Source of the DNA: Chiridota heheva
Lineage: Eukaryota; Echinodermata; Holothuroidea; Apodida; Chiridotidae
Assembly (NCBI GenBank): GCA_020152595.1
Contig: JAIGNY010002249.1
Span: forward strand, 666,001-730,000
Length of the DNA stretch: 64,000 nt
Reading direction: 5' to 3'
Made by a program: the position numbers and the translations under genes. This document shows positions 47,043 through 59,330 of the stretch, in pieces. Position 1 is the stretch's first letter, and each line of letters starts with the position of its first letter. The notes under the pieces were generated by a model, which saw only the letters and a list, made by a program, of their open reading frames with translations, made no database searches and was not told the origin of the DNA.

Positions 47043-47362
47043 TTTAAAGGAGAAGTTAAAACGTGTCTCTAGATATGCTCATATCACTTGCAGAAATGTT
47101 TACAAATACAGCAGTAAGGATCTCTCGGTCTAAAAGTTAGAGCGTCTTTTTTGCGACGAACTTGAGGGAATTTTGAAATAACGTAGGTCTAATTGTTGAT
47201 ACTTGTGTCATTGAAGAAATACTTAAGTATCCCTCAAAAATAATTACGATGAATTTGAACAGTCGTATCAAAGGTTTTTAGTACAATTAAGAAATCACAA
47301 AACTTAAAATATTCCTGAGGCTCAAGAGAAATACCTTACGTTTCAGCCGCCAGCCCCTTTAA
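47043..47362. mobile_element. TTAAAGG-ended foldback element abutting a minisatellite
   Basis: Left TTTAAAGGAGAAGTTAAAAC G; right CGTTTCAGCCGCCAGCCCCT TTAA, read inverted as TTAAAGGGGCTGGCGGCTGA. The interior (TTTTGCGACGAACTTGAGGG, ATAATTACGATGAATTTGAA) is shared with 61676-61937 (TTTTTGCTAAGTCGAGGAGA, ATAATTATGATTAATATGAA). The 30-bp array starts directly at its right terminus. Confidence 0.7.
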
Positions 47363-47661
47363 CATAAGGTATATAGGTGAGTGATTACTTAACACAAAGT
47401 ATATAGGTGAGCGATTACTTACACAAGGTATATAAGCGAGCGACTACTTAACACAAGGTATATAGGTGAGCGACTACCTAACACAAGGTATATAGGTGAG
47501 CGACTACTTAACACAAGGTATATAGGTGAGCGACTACCTAACACAAGGTATACAGGTGAGCGACTACTTAACACAAGGTATATAGGTGGGCGATTACTTA
47601 ACAGAAGGTATATAGGTGAGTGACTACTTAACACAAGGTATATTGGTGAGCGACTACTTAA
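47362..47661. repeat. 30-bp minisatellite (10 copies)
   Basis: The unit is GGTATATAGGTGAGCGACTA plus CTTAACACAA. The left edge is the terminus of a foldback element; the right edge passes without a gap into the 39-bp array (CTTAACTGAACTAGTCC). The minus-strand frame is a 10-residue repeat and not a gene. Confidence 0.95.
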
Positions 47662-49566
47662 CTGAACTAGTCCATACTGTATCCATTACGTATATCCCAA
47701 CTGAACTATTCCATACTGTATCCATTACATAAATCCCAACTGAACTAGTCCATACTGTATCCATTACATATATCCCAACTGAACTAGTCCATACTTTATC
47801 CATTACATATATCCCAACTGAACTAGTCCGTACTGTATCCATTACATATATCCCAACTGAACTAGTCCATACTGCATCCATTACATATATCTTAGCTGAA
47901 CTAGTCCGTACTGTATCCATTACATATATCCCAATTGAACTAGTCCATACTGTATCCATTACATATATCCCAACTGAATTAGTCCATACTGTATCCATTA
48001 CATATATCCCAACTGAACTAGTCCATACTGGATCCATTGCATATATCCCAACTGAACTAGTCCATACTGGATCCATTACATATATCCCAACTGAACTAGT
48101 CCATACTGTATCCATTACCTATATCCCAACTGAAGTAGTCCATACTGTATCCATTACATATATCCCAACTGAACTAGTCCATATTGGATCCATTACATAT
48201 ATCCCAACTGAACTAGTCCATACTGGATCCATTACATATATCCCAATTGAACTAGTCCATACTGGATCCATTACATATATCCCAACTGAACTAGTCCATA
48301 CTGTATCCATTACATATGTCCCAACTGAACTAGTCCCCACTGTATCCATTACATATATCCCAACTGAACTAGTCCCTACTGTATCCATTACATATATCCC
48401 AACTGAACTAGTCCATACTGTATCCATTACATATATCCCAACTGAACTAGTCCATACTGTATCCATTACATATATCCCAACTGAACTAGTCCATACTGTA
48501 TTCATTACATATATCCCAACTGAAGTAGTCCATACTGTATCCATTACATATATCCCAACTGAACTAGTCCATACTGTATCCATTACATATATCCCAACTG
48601 AACTAGTCCATACTGTATCCATTACATATATCCCAACTGAACTAGTCCATACTGTATTCATTACATATATCCCAACTGAAGTAGTCCATACTGTATCCAT
48701 TACATATATCCCAATTGAACTAGTCCATACTGGATCCATTACATATATCCCAATTGAACTAGTCCATACTGTATCCATTACATATATCCCAACTGAACTA
48801 GTCCATACTGTATCCATTACATATGTCCCAACTGAACTAGTCCCCACTGTATCCATTACATATATCCCAACTGAACTAGTCCCTACTGTATCCATTACAT
48901 ATATCCCAACTGAAGTAGTCCATACTGTATCCATTGCATTTATCCCAACTGAACTAGTCCATACTGTATCCATTACATATATCCCAAGTGAATTAGTCCA
49001 TACTGTATCCATTACATATATCCCAACTGAACTAGTCCATACTGTATCCATTACATATATCCCAATTGAACTATTCCATACTGTATCCATTACATATATC
49101 CCAACTGAACTAGTCCGTACTGTATCCATTACTTATATCCCAACTGAACTAGTCCATACTGGATCCATTACATATATCCCAATTGAACTAGTCCATACTG
49201 TATCCATTACATATATCCCAATTGAACTAGTCCATACTGTATCCATTACATATATCCCAACTGAACTAGTCCATGCTGTATCCATTACATATATCCCAAC
49301 TGAACTAGTCCATACTGGATCCATTACATATATCCCAACTGACTAGGCCATACTGTATCCATTACATGTATCCCAACTGAACTAGTCCATATTGGATCCA
49401 TTACATATATCCCAACTGAACTAGTCCATACTGTATCCATTACATATATCCCAACTGAACTAGTCCATACTGTATCCATTACATATATCCCATCTGAACT
49501 AGTCTATACTGGATCCATTACATATATTCCAACTGAGCTAGTCTATACTGGATCCATTACATATCC
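47662..49566. repeat. 39-bp minisatellite (about 49 copies)
   Basis: The unit is CATACTGTATCCATTACATA plus TATCCCAACTGAACTAGTC. As 39 = 3 x 13, the minus strand reads as a 13-residue repeat (MDTVWTSSVGIYV), giving open frames of 336, 153 and 63 codons separated by single stops. Variant GGATCC (BamHI) units are interspersed. A pair of rare variants (CATATGTCCC with GTCCCCACTG) recurs 507 bp apart (13 units), and a TTCATTAC variant recurs 156 bp apart (4 units). Confidence 0.97.
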
Positions 49567-50420
49567 ATTCCTTACGGTCGATTTTGCCACTGTGAAACGG
49601 GACATTACAAAACCATTAAAATGATGGATTGAACTAATGACCATATTAGCTAATGAAGAGAAAATATAAACCTGGATGTATTTTCAAATTATTTTTCCCA
49701 GTATGTCATCTAACTGATCTGCATCTACAATTTCAACTATCGCGAGTCTGCCATAGCACATGCTGTCTTTATATCTCGATCATTTATGCAGCAATGTCTT
49801 CCCTGTAGGTATTAAATACTCATGAGAATAAATCCATCTTACCACGGCTCATATTACATTGTCTTCAGGCTGCACCGCAACTGTGCTGATCTAGAAATGT
49901 GTGTAAATGATATGTTTAAAACTTTCAAAGCCTGACAGTTACACTTACCCAATGTACGGCCATTTTCTAAATTCTTTGTAGAAATAAAATATGAAGATGG
50001 TTGTTCACCAGTTTGTTTGAAATTCCATAATTGTCCCTTATCCTGTGAAGTGCTGGAATGTTCTTTTAGATTTGAAAGGGCAACTATATTTCCCATTCTA
50101 AAATGAAACCTGCTGTAGTTGTGCTGCCTTTGATTGAGTATCATGAGCTATCAAAAAAAAACATGTTTTTCAATAAGGTATTTAAAAGTGGATATGTCAA
50201 AACTGAAATACAGTGCAAGATAGGTTTAAGCCAACAAATAATAGCTGAATTATTTAAGAATGTATTAAAGCATGAAAATAGCACCAAAAAATCCCATCAA
50301 ATATCATTTAAAAATTGATCATTGACAGCTCTTTTGATTTGATTTTTAAATCTATCAAAGTATGAAAATAGCACACACATAAAATCTCTTCAAAATCCAT
50401 TCAAATTGACCGTTGACAAC
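49567..50420. other. Intronic stretch, no recognised feature
   Basis: No coding or repeat signal recognised, apart from two similar words CAAAGTATGAAAATAGCAC/AAAGCATGAAAATAGCACC near 50268 and 50355. Confidence 0.45.
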
Positions 50421-50960
50421 TTTTTGGTTTTGATGCGATAGCATCAGAAACCAATGCGGTCATGATGGCATGTGTTTGTGTATGTGTGTTATGCAGAGCT
50501 CGTAAGCAAGATATCTCAAGAACAGTACAGTGGGTTCATGTCATATGTGGTACACAGATAGCCCATGGTCTGTAGATGTGGCCTATTGTTTTTGATAATG
50601 TAGTCATGCATATTAATGAGTAGGTGGGGCTTAATGTAAAAATCTTGAAATACCCATATTTTAACAACTGCATGTCTGTTTTGTTTCATATTTGGTATAA
50701 TTATGTTGTTTACTAGTATGTACATGTTCATGATGTAAAAACATTGAATTTCAGTAATATGCATGCATAGTGGATGGGGCTTAATATGATTTTGCACCCC
50801 ATGGTGGCTGTTGCTTATGAATAACTATCATGGAAGAAATATTTCATGATATGCAATGACATGACAGTTTGTGCAAAGTTTGCAATTCAATCAGCTCATG
50901 AAAAATCATCAGAACCTCAAAACGTTTTGGTTCTCGTTATGGTCATTAACCATATCTCGA
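50420..50960. repeat. Dispersed repeat GATGCGATAGCATCAG, copy 1
   Basis: It matches 57240-58030: TTTTGATGCGATAGCATCAG, TGCGGTCATGATGG, GATATCTCAAGAA, CATATGTGGTACACAGATAG, CCCATGGTCTGTAGATGTG, ATATTAATGAGTAGGTGGGG and ATATTTCATGATATGCAATG. It has no protein frame. Confidence 0.75.
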
Positions 50961-51117
50961 AGATTGATTAAATATGTTTCAAATGTAAGGACTGTTTTTC
51001 CTGTAAATTTTAGGTTGTTTTATTAGCTAGGCAATTTATTAGGAAACTGCTGAAGTTATGTATCTAGACATGTAGAAAAGGACATAAGTTGTAGTGTAAT
51101 AATAATTATATAGCCTA

Positions 51118-51400
51118 CCCTTACAGAAAAGACTAGCTTGCGACTAGCTTGCGACAAGCTTGCGCAAGCTAACTGTTGTATTCGCTCGCTTGCATAAGCT
51201 AACTGATTTAATTTGCAAACTCTCGCAAGCAAGCAGATTTAATTCGCAAGCTTGCGCAAGCTAGCAGATTTCAATTGCAAACTTGCGCAAGTTAACAAAT
51301 TGTATTCGATACCTTGCGCTAGCATGCGCAGGCTTGCCGAAAGCATGCACAAGCTTGCCGAAGCATGTGCACACTTGCCGCAAGCCAGTATTTCTGTATG
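51118..51400. repeat. Palindrome-rich AAGCTTGCGCAAGCT repeat region
   Basis: About six loose units of 45-50 bp. Each contains a self-complementary core such as AAGCTTGCGCAAGCT, CAAGCTTGCGCAAGCTAGCA or AACTTGCGCAAGTT, followed by (A/G)CAGATTTAATTCGCAA. The motif TTGCGCAA recurs throughout. The 61-codon plus frame shows no known domain. Confidence 0.75.
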
Positions 51401-51545
51401 GGTACAGTACCTTTATGAAAGTAAATATTTATATTAATGAACAATAATCCTTATCCTGGATCTCCGGAAAGAAATTCAATCAATGGAAATAAAAAACTAA
51501 GAACAGGAAGTAATGATGTGCTATTTGTAGGTAAGATTGTGTTTG

Positions 51546-51580
51546 AACAGTTTAAAGGATTGTAATCCTTTAAACTGTAC
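51546..51580. mobile_element. Palindrome of two TTTAAAGGATT termini
   Basis: ACAGTTTAAAGGATT is followed by one base and its inverse AATCCTTTAAACTGT. It looks like two abutted MITE ends. Words from the MITE arm (TTCAGTGGTCATAC) follow at 51602. Confidence 0.6.
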
Positions 51581-51599
51581 AAACATTTCAAAGTGGCAT

Positions 51600-54500
51600 A
51601 GTTCAGTGGTCATACAAAGACCCAGCTTGTATGATACAGCACACAAAGACCAATCGGACAGATGGGAAGAAACTACCATGAGATAATAGTCCCTTCAGGA
51701 GTCAATTAAGTTTCAAAGACACATCACAAGTGTTTTTTTAACTGGTGGGGGTAGACATTGTGCAATTGAAAGTGGCATCACAACCTCACTTTCTTGATAA
51801 TTTTAAATTATTTTCAAAATGATATCAGAGAATAATGCAGATTTGTTGTCATTCTATGGACACTGCATTTAATATTTTTTCCGAACAAAATTTGGGACGC
51901 CCCCACCCCCACAAATTGTGGACTAGCTATGGCCCTGTTTCACTAGACTCTGTGTTAGTTTGTATCTTTTATTGTCCTCTCTCATATAATGCTAGGCCTC
52001 TCTTAATAATTAGCCTTTGAAGGTCTGTTTGCTGCAACTTGTATACTGGTTGAGAAGTGTATTAAAATTTAATCAAATACAGTAAGTATTCAAATTGTGA
52101 AGAAAAAAACTGTTAAAGTTATGGTTGATCAAAGTATGATCAGTTTTTAATACATGAAAGATTTGTACATGACTGGGCAAACAGCTCAAAATGTTATGTA
52201 ATGGTTTAAATTTCTTGCAACTTAAAGAGATGGAAAAGTTTTATTTCTGCCAAAATTGTATTTGGAGCATGGCAGACACTCAAAAACCTTTGGTCAGAAT
52301 TTTGCTGCACCACATCAAAGAATTATTATGATTTTATATTTAAAAATATGGGATTTACAAAAGAAAATACTGAGGTGACCCTGTAAAGCAACACAAAATT
52401 TGATGCCTGGGATTTTAAAATAACCAGCTAATAATTCCATGATTTAATCGATTTTTATTACATTTTACTACTATGATGATTTTTAACAGATTTTAAAGCA
52501 ATTTAGCTAATGATGCCTGAGACTACACATCTCTGTATAACTATAAAATTAATAATTCATAATAATATTGTCTGAGTGGCGTACAGCCAGCATTACTTAA
52601 GTGTGATGGGTGGGGGCACCCCCGTTTGTTAGCTCACGGGACCTTAGTAATGTCATTTTGGAAAAATTTGGCTCAAATTTAATTAGTAAACAGTTAAATT
52701 AATTTTCTTAAATTTCAAAATACGTTAGCATTTGTCAAGAAAGTGAGGATGATTAACCTTTACAGTAACGTTCCATGCCAGGCATTTCTACACAAATGAG
52801 ACTTTAAACTTACATATCTTCTTAATGTAACAAGATCAGTTTGTTCACCATGTTGTTTTTTGTTTTTTTTCATATAAGATAAACATACTTAAGCACTGAA
52901 GTAAATGAACTTTTCTGGGTTTAATGATTGACAGCTTGTTTTCACCAATTACCAAACGAATTTGCCTTAGCAACAAAATCTGTGTAACTTAGTGGGGAAA
53001 ACATCCTACGAGGTACTGGCACAGTACAGCTAGCTAATGACGCACGCTCATATAATGTAGTTAATGCAACTTACTGTACAAAGCAAATTTCTGCACTCAC
53101 AAACTGAGTGACGGCAAAATGGTGAACAAAAATTGTGCTTATGGACCAGCTGCGGGATTTGTAAATCTGATTGCTCTTACCCAGAACAGTTAGCAAACTG
53201 AATTTTGTTTATCCTATTTGCTAAAAACTCTAAAACTCTGGAGGAAGTGCCATAAATAAATCAAAGCTCACAACAGGCCTCGCGAACATCTAAATGTTAA
53301 TGCATTGGTAATGCACGATTGCGGATTTGAGGTTTGTTTGCCCCACATAGTTACCGCGTTGCTATGGTGGGCGTGGCCTATTTGGAAACCTGGAAAGGTT
53401 AATTGTGAGATTGATGTGAGCTCATTTCTAGGCTGGAGTGAGCTTGATGGTAAGCGTATTTCTATACAGGTAGTATGACATGACATGTGTAACTGTTCCC
53501 CATTGAACATAATCAGCCTGTAGATCAGGATACCATTGAGACTCTTACAATTATTTCCATGAATTAACTTACAGTATATTGTCCTGGTAGCATACCTAAT
53601 CCACCAGACCATACTATCAAGGGACCTCTGTTGTCAGTAGGGTTCATCAGTGGGTTGTCAGCTGTTCTTCTTCTGCTGGTTACTTTGCCTCCTTCAAACT
53701 TGAAGATTCATTCAGATTCATTCATACATGATCACTGTGCATGGGTAAAAACCAGGGGTGGAATTTTAAAGTTTTTGATTCTGTTTCACGAAATAGTAGC
53801 CTACTTTCTCAAATGATACTGTCCTGGATCAGATTTTACTTTTCCAACTTTTTGTGGATAATGAGACAGATTTCTTTCTTTAAAATGGGATTTATTTGCA
53901 ACTACTTTAATAAAGTAACTTTATTGGTTAATAATATGCAGAATTTGAAAATATATGTCAGTTATTACTATTTACATGTACATGATGCAGCATCCAATTG
54001 CATACAGTCCTACACATGCACTCAGCCTAGCTTGCATACAGTATGTGTATTTATGATTACTTGTGCTGACAATTGCAGACAAGGTGGGAATAGCTTTTTC
54101 TTGCTGAAACTTTGTGAATAAGATATTTTTAAGATAATCTTGTTTGACAACATACATTTTAATCAGAAATCAAGTTATTGATCAGTGATGCCACATTCCA
54201 GAACATCATGTTTAAAAATTCACTGTTTCTTCTTAAAAAGCACTGATTTAGGAATAGTGGGAAATTTGACCTCTGAAAACATTCCCCCTTCCCCCCTCCC
54301 CCAACTATTCTAATGAAGATGGGTTTTCCAATTTGTCCAACACTGAGGAGAAAATATGGAGGGAAAGGGCAGGTATGTGTTCCTCAATAGCGATGCCATG
54401 AGGAGGATCGACACAGATTAAGTCTCCCATTTCTCCCAGATCATTATCGATTTTCTAATTTGTCTAAATCTGAGGGGAAAATGTCAAGAAGTAACTCCCC

Positions 54501-54630
54501 CTAGTTTGTGGTGTCACCGATGTTAGCTGTCATGAGATTGAGGGATACACAGATACGTCCCTCACAATTTTTAGAAATGGTTAATTACAGTGATTTTTCT
54601 TTGGTTAATATTTCAACATATGGGATGTAT
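51600..54630. other. Intronic stretch with decayed MITE pieces
   Basis: Positions 52740-52915 hold half of the TTAAAGGATTAG family (TTTCTACACAAATGAGAC, CATATCTTCTTAATGTAACA, TTCACCATGTTG, ATATAAGATAAACATACTTA). The rest shows no coding or array signal. Confidence 0.5.
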
Positions 54631-54635
54631 GCCTG

Positions 54636-54909
54636 CCCCTATGGCTGAACACATTGGTGACCCCTATGGCTGTACACATTGGTGACCCCTATGGCTGTAC
54701 ACATTGGTGACCCCTATGGCTGTACACATTGGTGACCCCTATGGCTGTACACATTGGTGACCCCTATGGCTGTACACATTGGTGACCCCTATGGCTGTAC
54801 ACATTGGTGACCCCTATGGCTGTACACATTGGTGACCCCTATGGCTGTACACATTGGTGACCCCTATGGCTGTACACATCGGTGACCCCTATGGCTGTAC
54901 ACATTGGTT
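54636..54909. repeat. 25-bp minisatellite (11 near-identical copies)
   Basis: Unit CCCCTATGGCTGTACACATT plus GGTGA at exact 25-bp spacing. Only the first copy (CTGAAC) and one late copy (ACATC) deviate, so the array is young. The repeats are head-to-tail with no spacers. Confidence 0.97.
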
Positions 54910-54944
54910 TATGTATGTATAGATTTTCACATCCAACACCTTTC

Positions 54945-55265
54945 TCTGCAACAGCAATTACACCTGATCTAAACCTCCCTTTCCTTTCCTTCACTGCCTT
55001 ACCTTCCTCATCTTCCTTTTATTACCTTCTTTTCCTTATTCACCTTCTCTCCCCCTTCCCTCTATCCCTCCTCCCTTCCCTCTATCCTTCCTCCCTTCCC
55101 TCTATCCCTTCTCCATTCCCTCTATCCCTCCTCCCTTCCCTCTATCCCTCCTCCCTTCCCTCTATCCCTCCTCCCTTTCCTCTCTGTCCTAACTCAAGCA
55201 CCTTAGTCTTTAACACCCTCTTAGCACATTTGATTCTGACTATTGCTGTAATATCCAACAGAGTG
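54945..55265. repeat. TC-rich tract inside a SINE-like repeat
   Basis: About seven copies of a 19-21-bp unit (CCCTCTATCCCTCCTCCCTT) at 55050-55185 are flanked by ACACCTGATCTAAACCTCCC and CACCCTCTTAGCACATTTGA. The same flanks occur around 20100 and 23200. The 129-codon Leu/Pro/Ser frame is low complexity. Confidence 0.8.
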
Positions 55266-55269
55266 TCTT

Positions 55270-57235
55270 GATGAATAAAATCAGCATAACTGACCTGAGG
55301 TCTCCAATTTCAAATTGATGCGCTCCATTCCGTAGCTTCATATTACCATTTGATAGAATGTTTAGAAATGACTGTAAGAGTGTCATACAAGCCATAAGGC
55401 ATGATATGATTAACTAAAACTGGGCTAGAAGGAGGTATACACCCAAAGCCTTTCTGCAGCCATTTATCAAATGTTTTGTGTGATAATTGAAGTCATTAGA
55501 GTACATTTGTTGCAGATGTATACAGAGGCTCCCCAAATAATTACAAATATGAAATGTTTATGAAAAACTTGTGCAAAATGTATGACTTCATGATTACAAG
55601 TGACAATTTGTAGGCTGTACATATATTAGGCGAAGAGGATAGATTTCCTCTTCTAATTTATCAGTCAGAAATTTGTTGCATTAGACTTTTTTAAAAGAGC
55701 AATTTGTTTAGAGCTCAGTTTTACACATTAGAGGTCTCAAAAAGGCTTGCATTTGAGAGGAAACGGGCGTCAGAAAAATAAGCTGCATTTGAGAGGAAAC
55801 GGGCATCAGAAATATAAGCCGCATTTTGATCCATTTAAAATTCTTTAAATTGTGTGATTTTGATCCAAATTTGCGCCCTCTCTCTGATAGTGCCGCCATT
55901 CAAAGTTTACCGTATCTTGTAGAAATGCCAACCTCACCTGTAGCCAGGCCATAATTCTAACCCAGAAAGTTTAGGGGGCCGGGGAGACAAGAGACAAATT
56001 TTCCCCAAAATGTACAGATTTTTAAAATTCCCTGTCTCCCGGAAATTATGACTATGCCTGTAGCTCACTGAACGATCAAAACAAGTTCGCAGTGAGCTTA
56101 CAAAACCTGTGCAAAATATTAATATACTTAGAGACAAACAAGCTTGCAATCGGATAAGTTACATGCTTGTGGTACAAAAATGATCTTGCTCACTGCAAGC
56201 ATGTTACACTCATAATTAGCTTGTAAAAGCTGCAGAGCAGGGGTGTAGCAAGCATGTGTAAGCTCATCATGAACTAGTCAAAGCTGGTAGAGCTGGGGTA
56301 GCCAGAGGGGGCAGGGGCATGCCAGAGGGGACAGGGTATTTCCCCTTTACAGAGGCCATGACCCCTGTTGCCCTTTCCAAATGAAATGACAGAATATAGT
56401 GTAGTTGTTCATTGCATCATTAACCTGGTCCCCTCAAAATGTAACCCTGCCCCACTTTTTTTTCCCTCCCCCCCCAAAAAAAAAAAAATGTCAGTGCCTA
56501 ACTACACCACCTGTGCTAGAGCTACAGCAAGTTTGTCGTCAGCTGAAAGTGAACTCCATCTTTCAAAGGCTTGACCTCACAGGTCTCTTGAGTGACCCTA
56601 ATAATGATTCAAAATTTTGATGTATTTTTTTCTCCTCTTACTGGTTGTACAGTTTATTTTGATTGTGAGACAATTGAATATTAAACATCAAAATCCTATA
56701 CAAACACATTTATTTTAGTTACATTTCAACAGAGGACATTATTGGTGTTTTACCACAGTTGTTTTGGTGTTTATGATGTCTAAGTTAGCTCTGTTTTCAA
56801 TCTAATTTGCCCTTTAGTTCTTCCTGTACAGCTATTAGTAATTCCTGTAGTTACAGAGTTTTGGAAACCAATTTATCAGGAACAATCTGGCGAAAATGTT
56901 TTGACATATTGTGGCCAAAGTTGTCTCTAATTGTGGATTAACGTGACTTACATGTTTTATGATTGTAAAATATTTGTGGAGGGAATGAGGGAAACTCCCC
57001 AATGTGCAAGGCCTGTATGTATAAATCATGGCATTTAAAACAGTAGGTACTGCATTGAGAAGGAAACTAAAAACTTTAGTTCTATTGAAAAAGACATCTT
57101 AATTTCTTTTTATTCCTATTATCCAAATTTTCATTTAGTGCATCAACACCATATTCATTTAATACATTAACACCATATTCATTTACTGTAAACTGGAATC
57201 TGTGAGCAAGATTGATTTGCAACTCTTAATTATTA
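55270..57235. other. Intronic stretch, little recognised
   Basis: There is one short tandem (GCATTTGAGAGGAAACGGGC, with a second copy 46 bp later, near 55748 and 55794). Scattered AAGCTTGC/GCAAGCATG words at 56080-56290 recall the 51.1-kb region. No coding frame. Confidence 0.45.
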
Positions 57236-57239
57236 GAAG

Positions 57240-58030
57240 TTTTTTGGTTATGATGCGATAGCATCAGGTATCTGTGCGGTCATGATGGTGTGTGTGTGTA
57301 TGTATGTATGTATGTATGTGTGTGTGTGATGATAAACTTGTACACATGATATCTCAAGAATGGTACAGTCAATTCATATCATATGTGGCACACAGATAGC
57401 CCATGGTCCGTAGATGTGCCCTGTTGTTTTTGTTGGTGATGTATATTAATGAGTAGGCAGGGCTTAATGTTGAAATGTCGAAATGCTCATATTTTAACAA
57501 CCGCATATTTGTTTTGTTTCATACTGGATGTAATTATGACGTGGTAGCTAGTGTGTATGTGTTCATAATATAAAAATGTTGAATTTCATTAAAATGCATA
57601 GTGGGCAGGGCTTAAAATGATTTTGCTGAAAAGATCTTGTAATCACGATAACTAAGGGATGATAAACTGGATTCAAGTCATATGTAGTACACAGATAGCA
57701 CATGGTCTGTGGATGTGCCTGATGGGTTTTAGTGGTGATAACATGCATATTAATGAGTAGGTGGGGCATAATGTAAATTTCTTCAATCATGATACATGAG
57801 CAGCCGTATGTCTGTTTTGCATCATACTTGGTATGATAATGTTGTTAATTATTGTGCACATGCTAGTGTTGTCAATAGGTCTGTCTATTTTATTGATCTG
57901 CGTGTTGGTCGTGGCTTATTAATAAATATCCTGGAACAAATATTTCATGATATGCAATGACATGACAGTTAATACAAAACTTGCAAATCAATCAGCATCT
58001 GAAAAGGAAAAAAAAGCATCGTAACTACAA
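57240..58030. repeat. Dispersed repeat GATGCGATAGCATCAG, copy 2 (internally duplicated)
   Basis: It matches 50420-50960. The part with CATATGTGGCACACAGATAG and ATATTAATGAGTAGGCAGGG occurs twice (about 57375-57610 and 57675-57800). A (TATG/TG)n run at 57290-57330 sits where copy 1 has a short TGTG run. Confidence 0.75.
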
Positions 58031-58069
58031 AACCTTTTATTTCTGGTTAAACATTTTTTTGCAGTAAAT

Positions 58070-59330
58070 CTATTTGAAATTACGTCCACTCTGTTACATA
58101 CACACCTGTACATATATTGTTATTTGACAACACCACTAGAGGAGCTTTCATAATAGGGCTGTTCGTAAAAAGGAGACTAAAAATTTGGGTTAATTATTCG
58201 CCTTCCATTTTTGCAAGCTTCAGGGAGGGAGATTATCGGATTTGGTGATGATTGAAAGGAAATTTTAATGCTACAGTATGTTTGAAAGTATTTGGCTAGA
58301 TTAGCCTATGACATGAAAAGCGCATGTGGGTGGTCTTTCACATAAGTTTTTTATGGTCATGCAAGAAAATCTCATATTAAAGCAAACATTTTTATATTTG
58401 CATTCTTTTTAATTAATTAATTTTAATTATGCTGTGAGGAAGATTAGTTGTACTGTAGCTTTTATCAGATGTTTTGTTGTAACTGTTTACAATAAACCTC
58501 TCTGAAGCAAATTACGTCCACTCTGTTACATGCACATACCCACCTGTGCATTCATTGTTAGTAATTTGACAGCACGCTAGATCTAGGAGAGCTTCCAAAA
58601 CAGCTGTTCATAAAATGAAGACAAATTTCTAGGTTAGTACATGTATATTGTATGCATTTCTCATGGTTTCTTTGTCGCAAACTACAGGGATTGGGATTAT
58701 CAGACTTGGCGGTGGTTGAAAAGATTTTTTTTTTTTTTTTAAACTTCTTGAGAATAATCTGTATAACATATTGTATGCAAAGCGTATATGGATTGTCTTT
58801 TTGTATGTAAATTCTTAAACTGAGACGATTACTTAATGACTATGCAAGTTATAATCTTATATGAAATTGCAAATTTCTATATTTCTATTCCTTTTAACCA
58901 TTATCATCTACTTGGACACACATGCACCAAAGCATAAATTAGTTTAACTAAGCTGTGAGAAAGATCGATTTGTGGCTCTTGTCAGAAGTTTTTTTGAACA
59001 CGGTTTGCATTAAATCTCTCTGAAACAAATTATATCCGCTCTGTTACATGTTTATACTGTGCACACGTACTGTTTATTGTTAGTAACTTGACAGTTAACC
59101 AATATAAGAACCTTCAAAACAGGGATGTTCCTAAAATGGAAAGAAAAAAAATTAGGGTTCATTATTGAATGAATTTCTCATGCTTTCATAGCAAACCGCA
59201 GGGAGTGATGAGATTATCAGATTTGTCAGTGGTTGAAAGGAAATTTGATCATATTTTCTTTTTAAAAGTACTTTGCTAGAAACTACTTGGCTTAGCAAAT
59301 TATGTAAACAGAACATTTCTGCACAGGTAA
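58070..59330. repeat. Threefold tandem block (about 430-520 bp)
   Basis: AATTACGTCCACTCTGTTAC (58079, 58511) and AATTATATCCGCTCTGTTAC (59028) start three diverged copies. Each continues with TTGTTA..TTTGACA, GAGCTTTCATAATAGGGCTG/GAGCTTCCAAAACAGCTGTT, GGGAG..GATTATC.GA.TTGG and GGTTGAAAGGAAATTT. No protein frame is preserved. Confidence 0.75.

Noticed and set aside
47419-49324. Minus-strand frames of 71, 153, 336 and 63 codons
   Set aside because: They are translations of the 30-bp and 39-bp minisatellites; units change freely and single stops separate the frames.
54636-54909. Possible CRISPR-like regularly spaced repeats
   Set aside because: The 25-bp units are directly adjacent with no unique spacers, and the genome is animal.
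54882-55271. 129-codon Leu/Pro/Ser-rich frame
   Set aside because: Made by a TC-rich tandem inside a SINE-like repeat; no domain.
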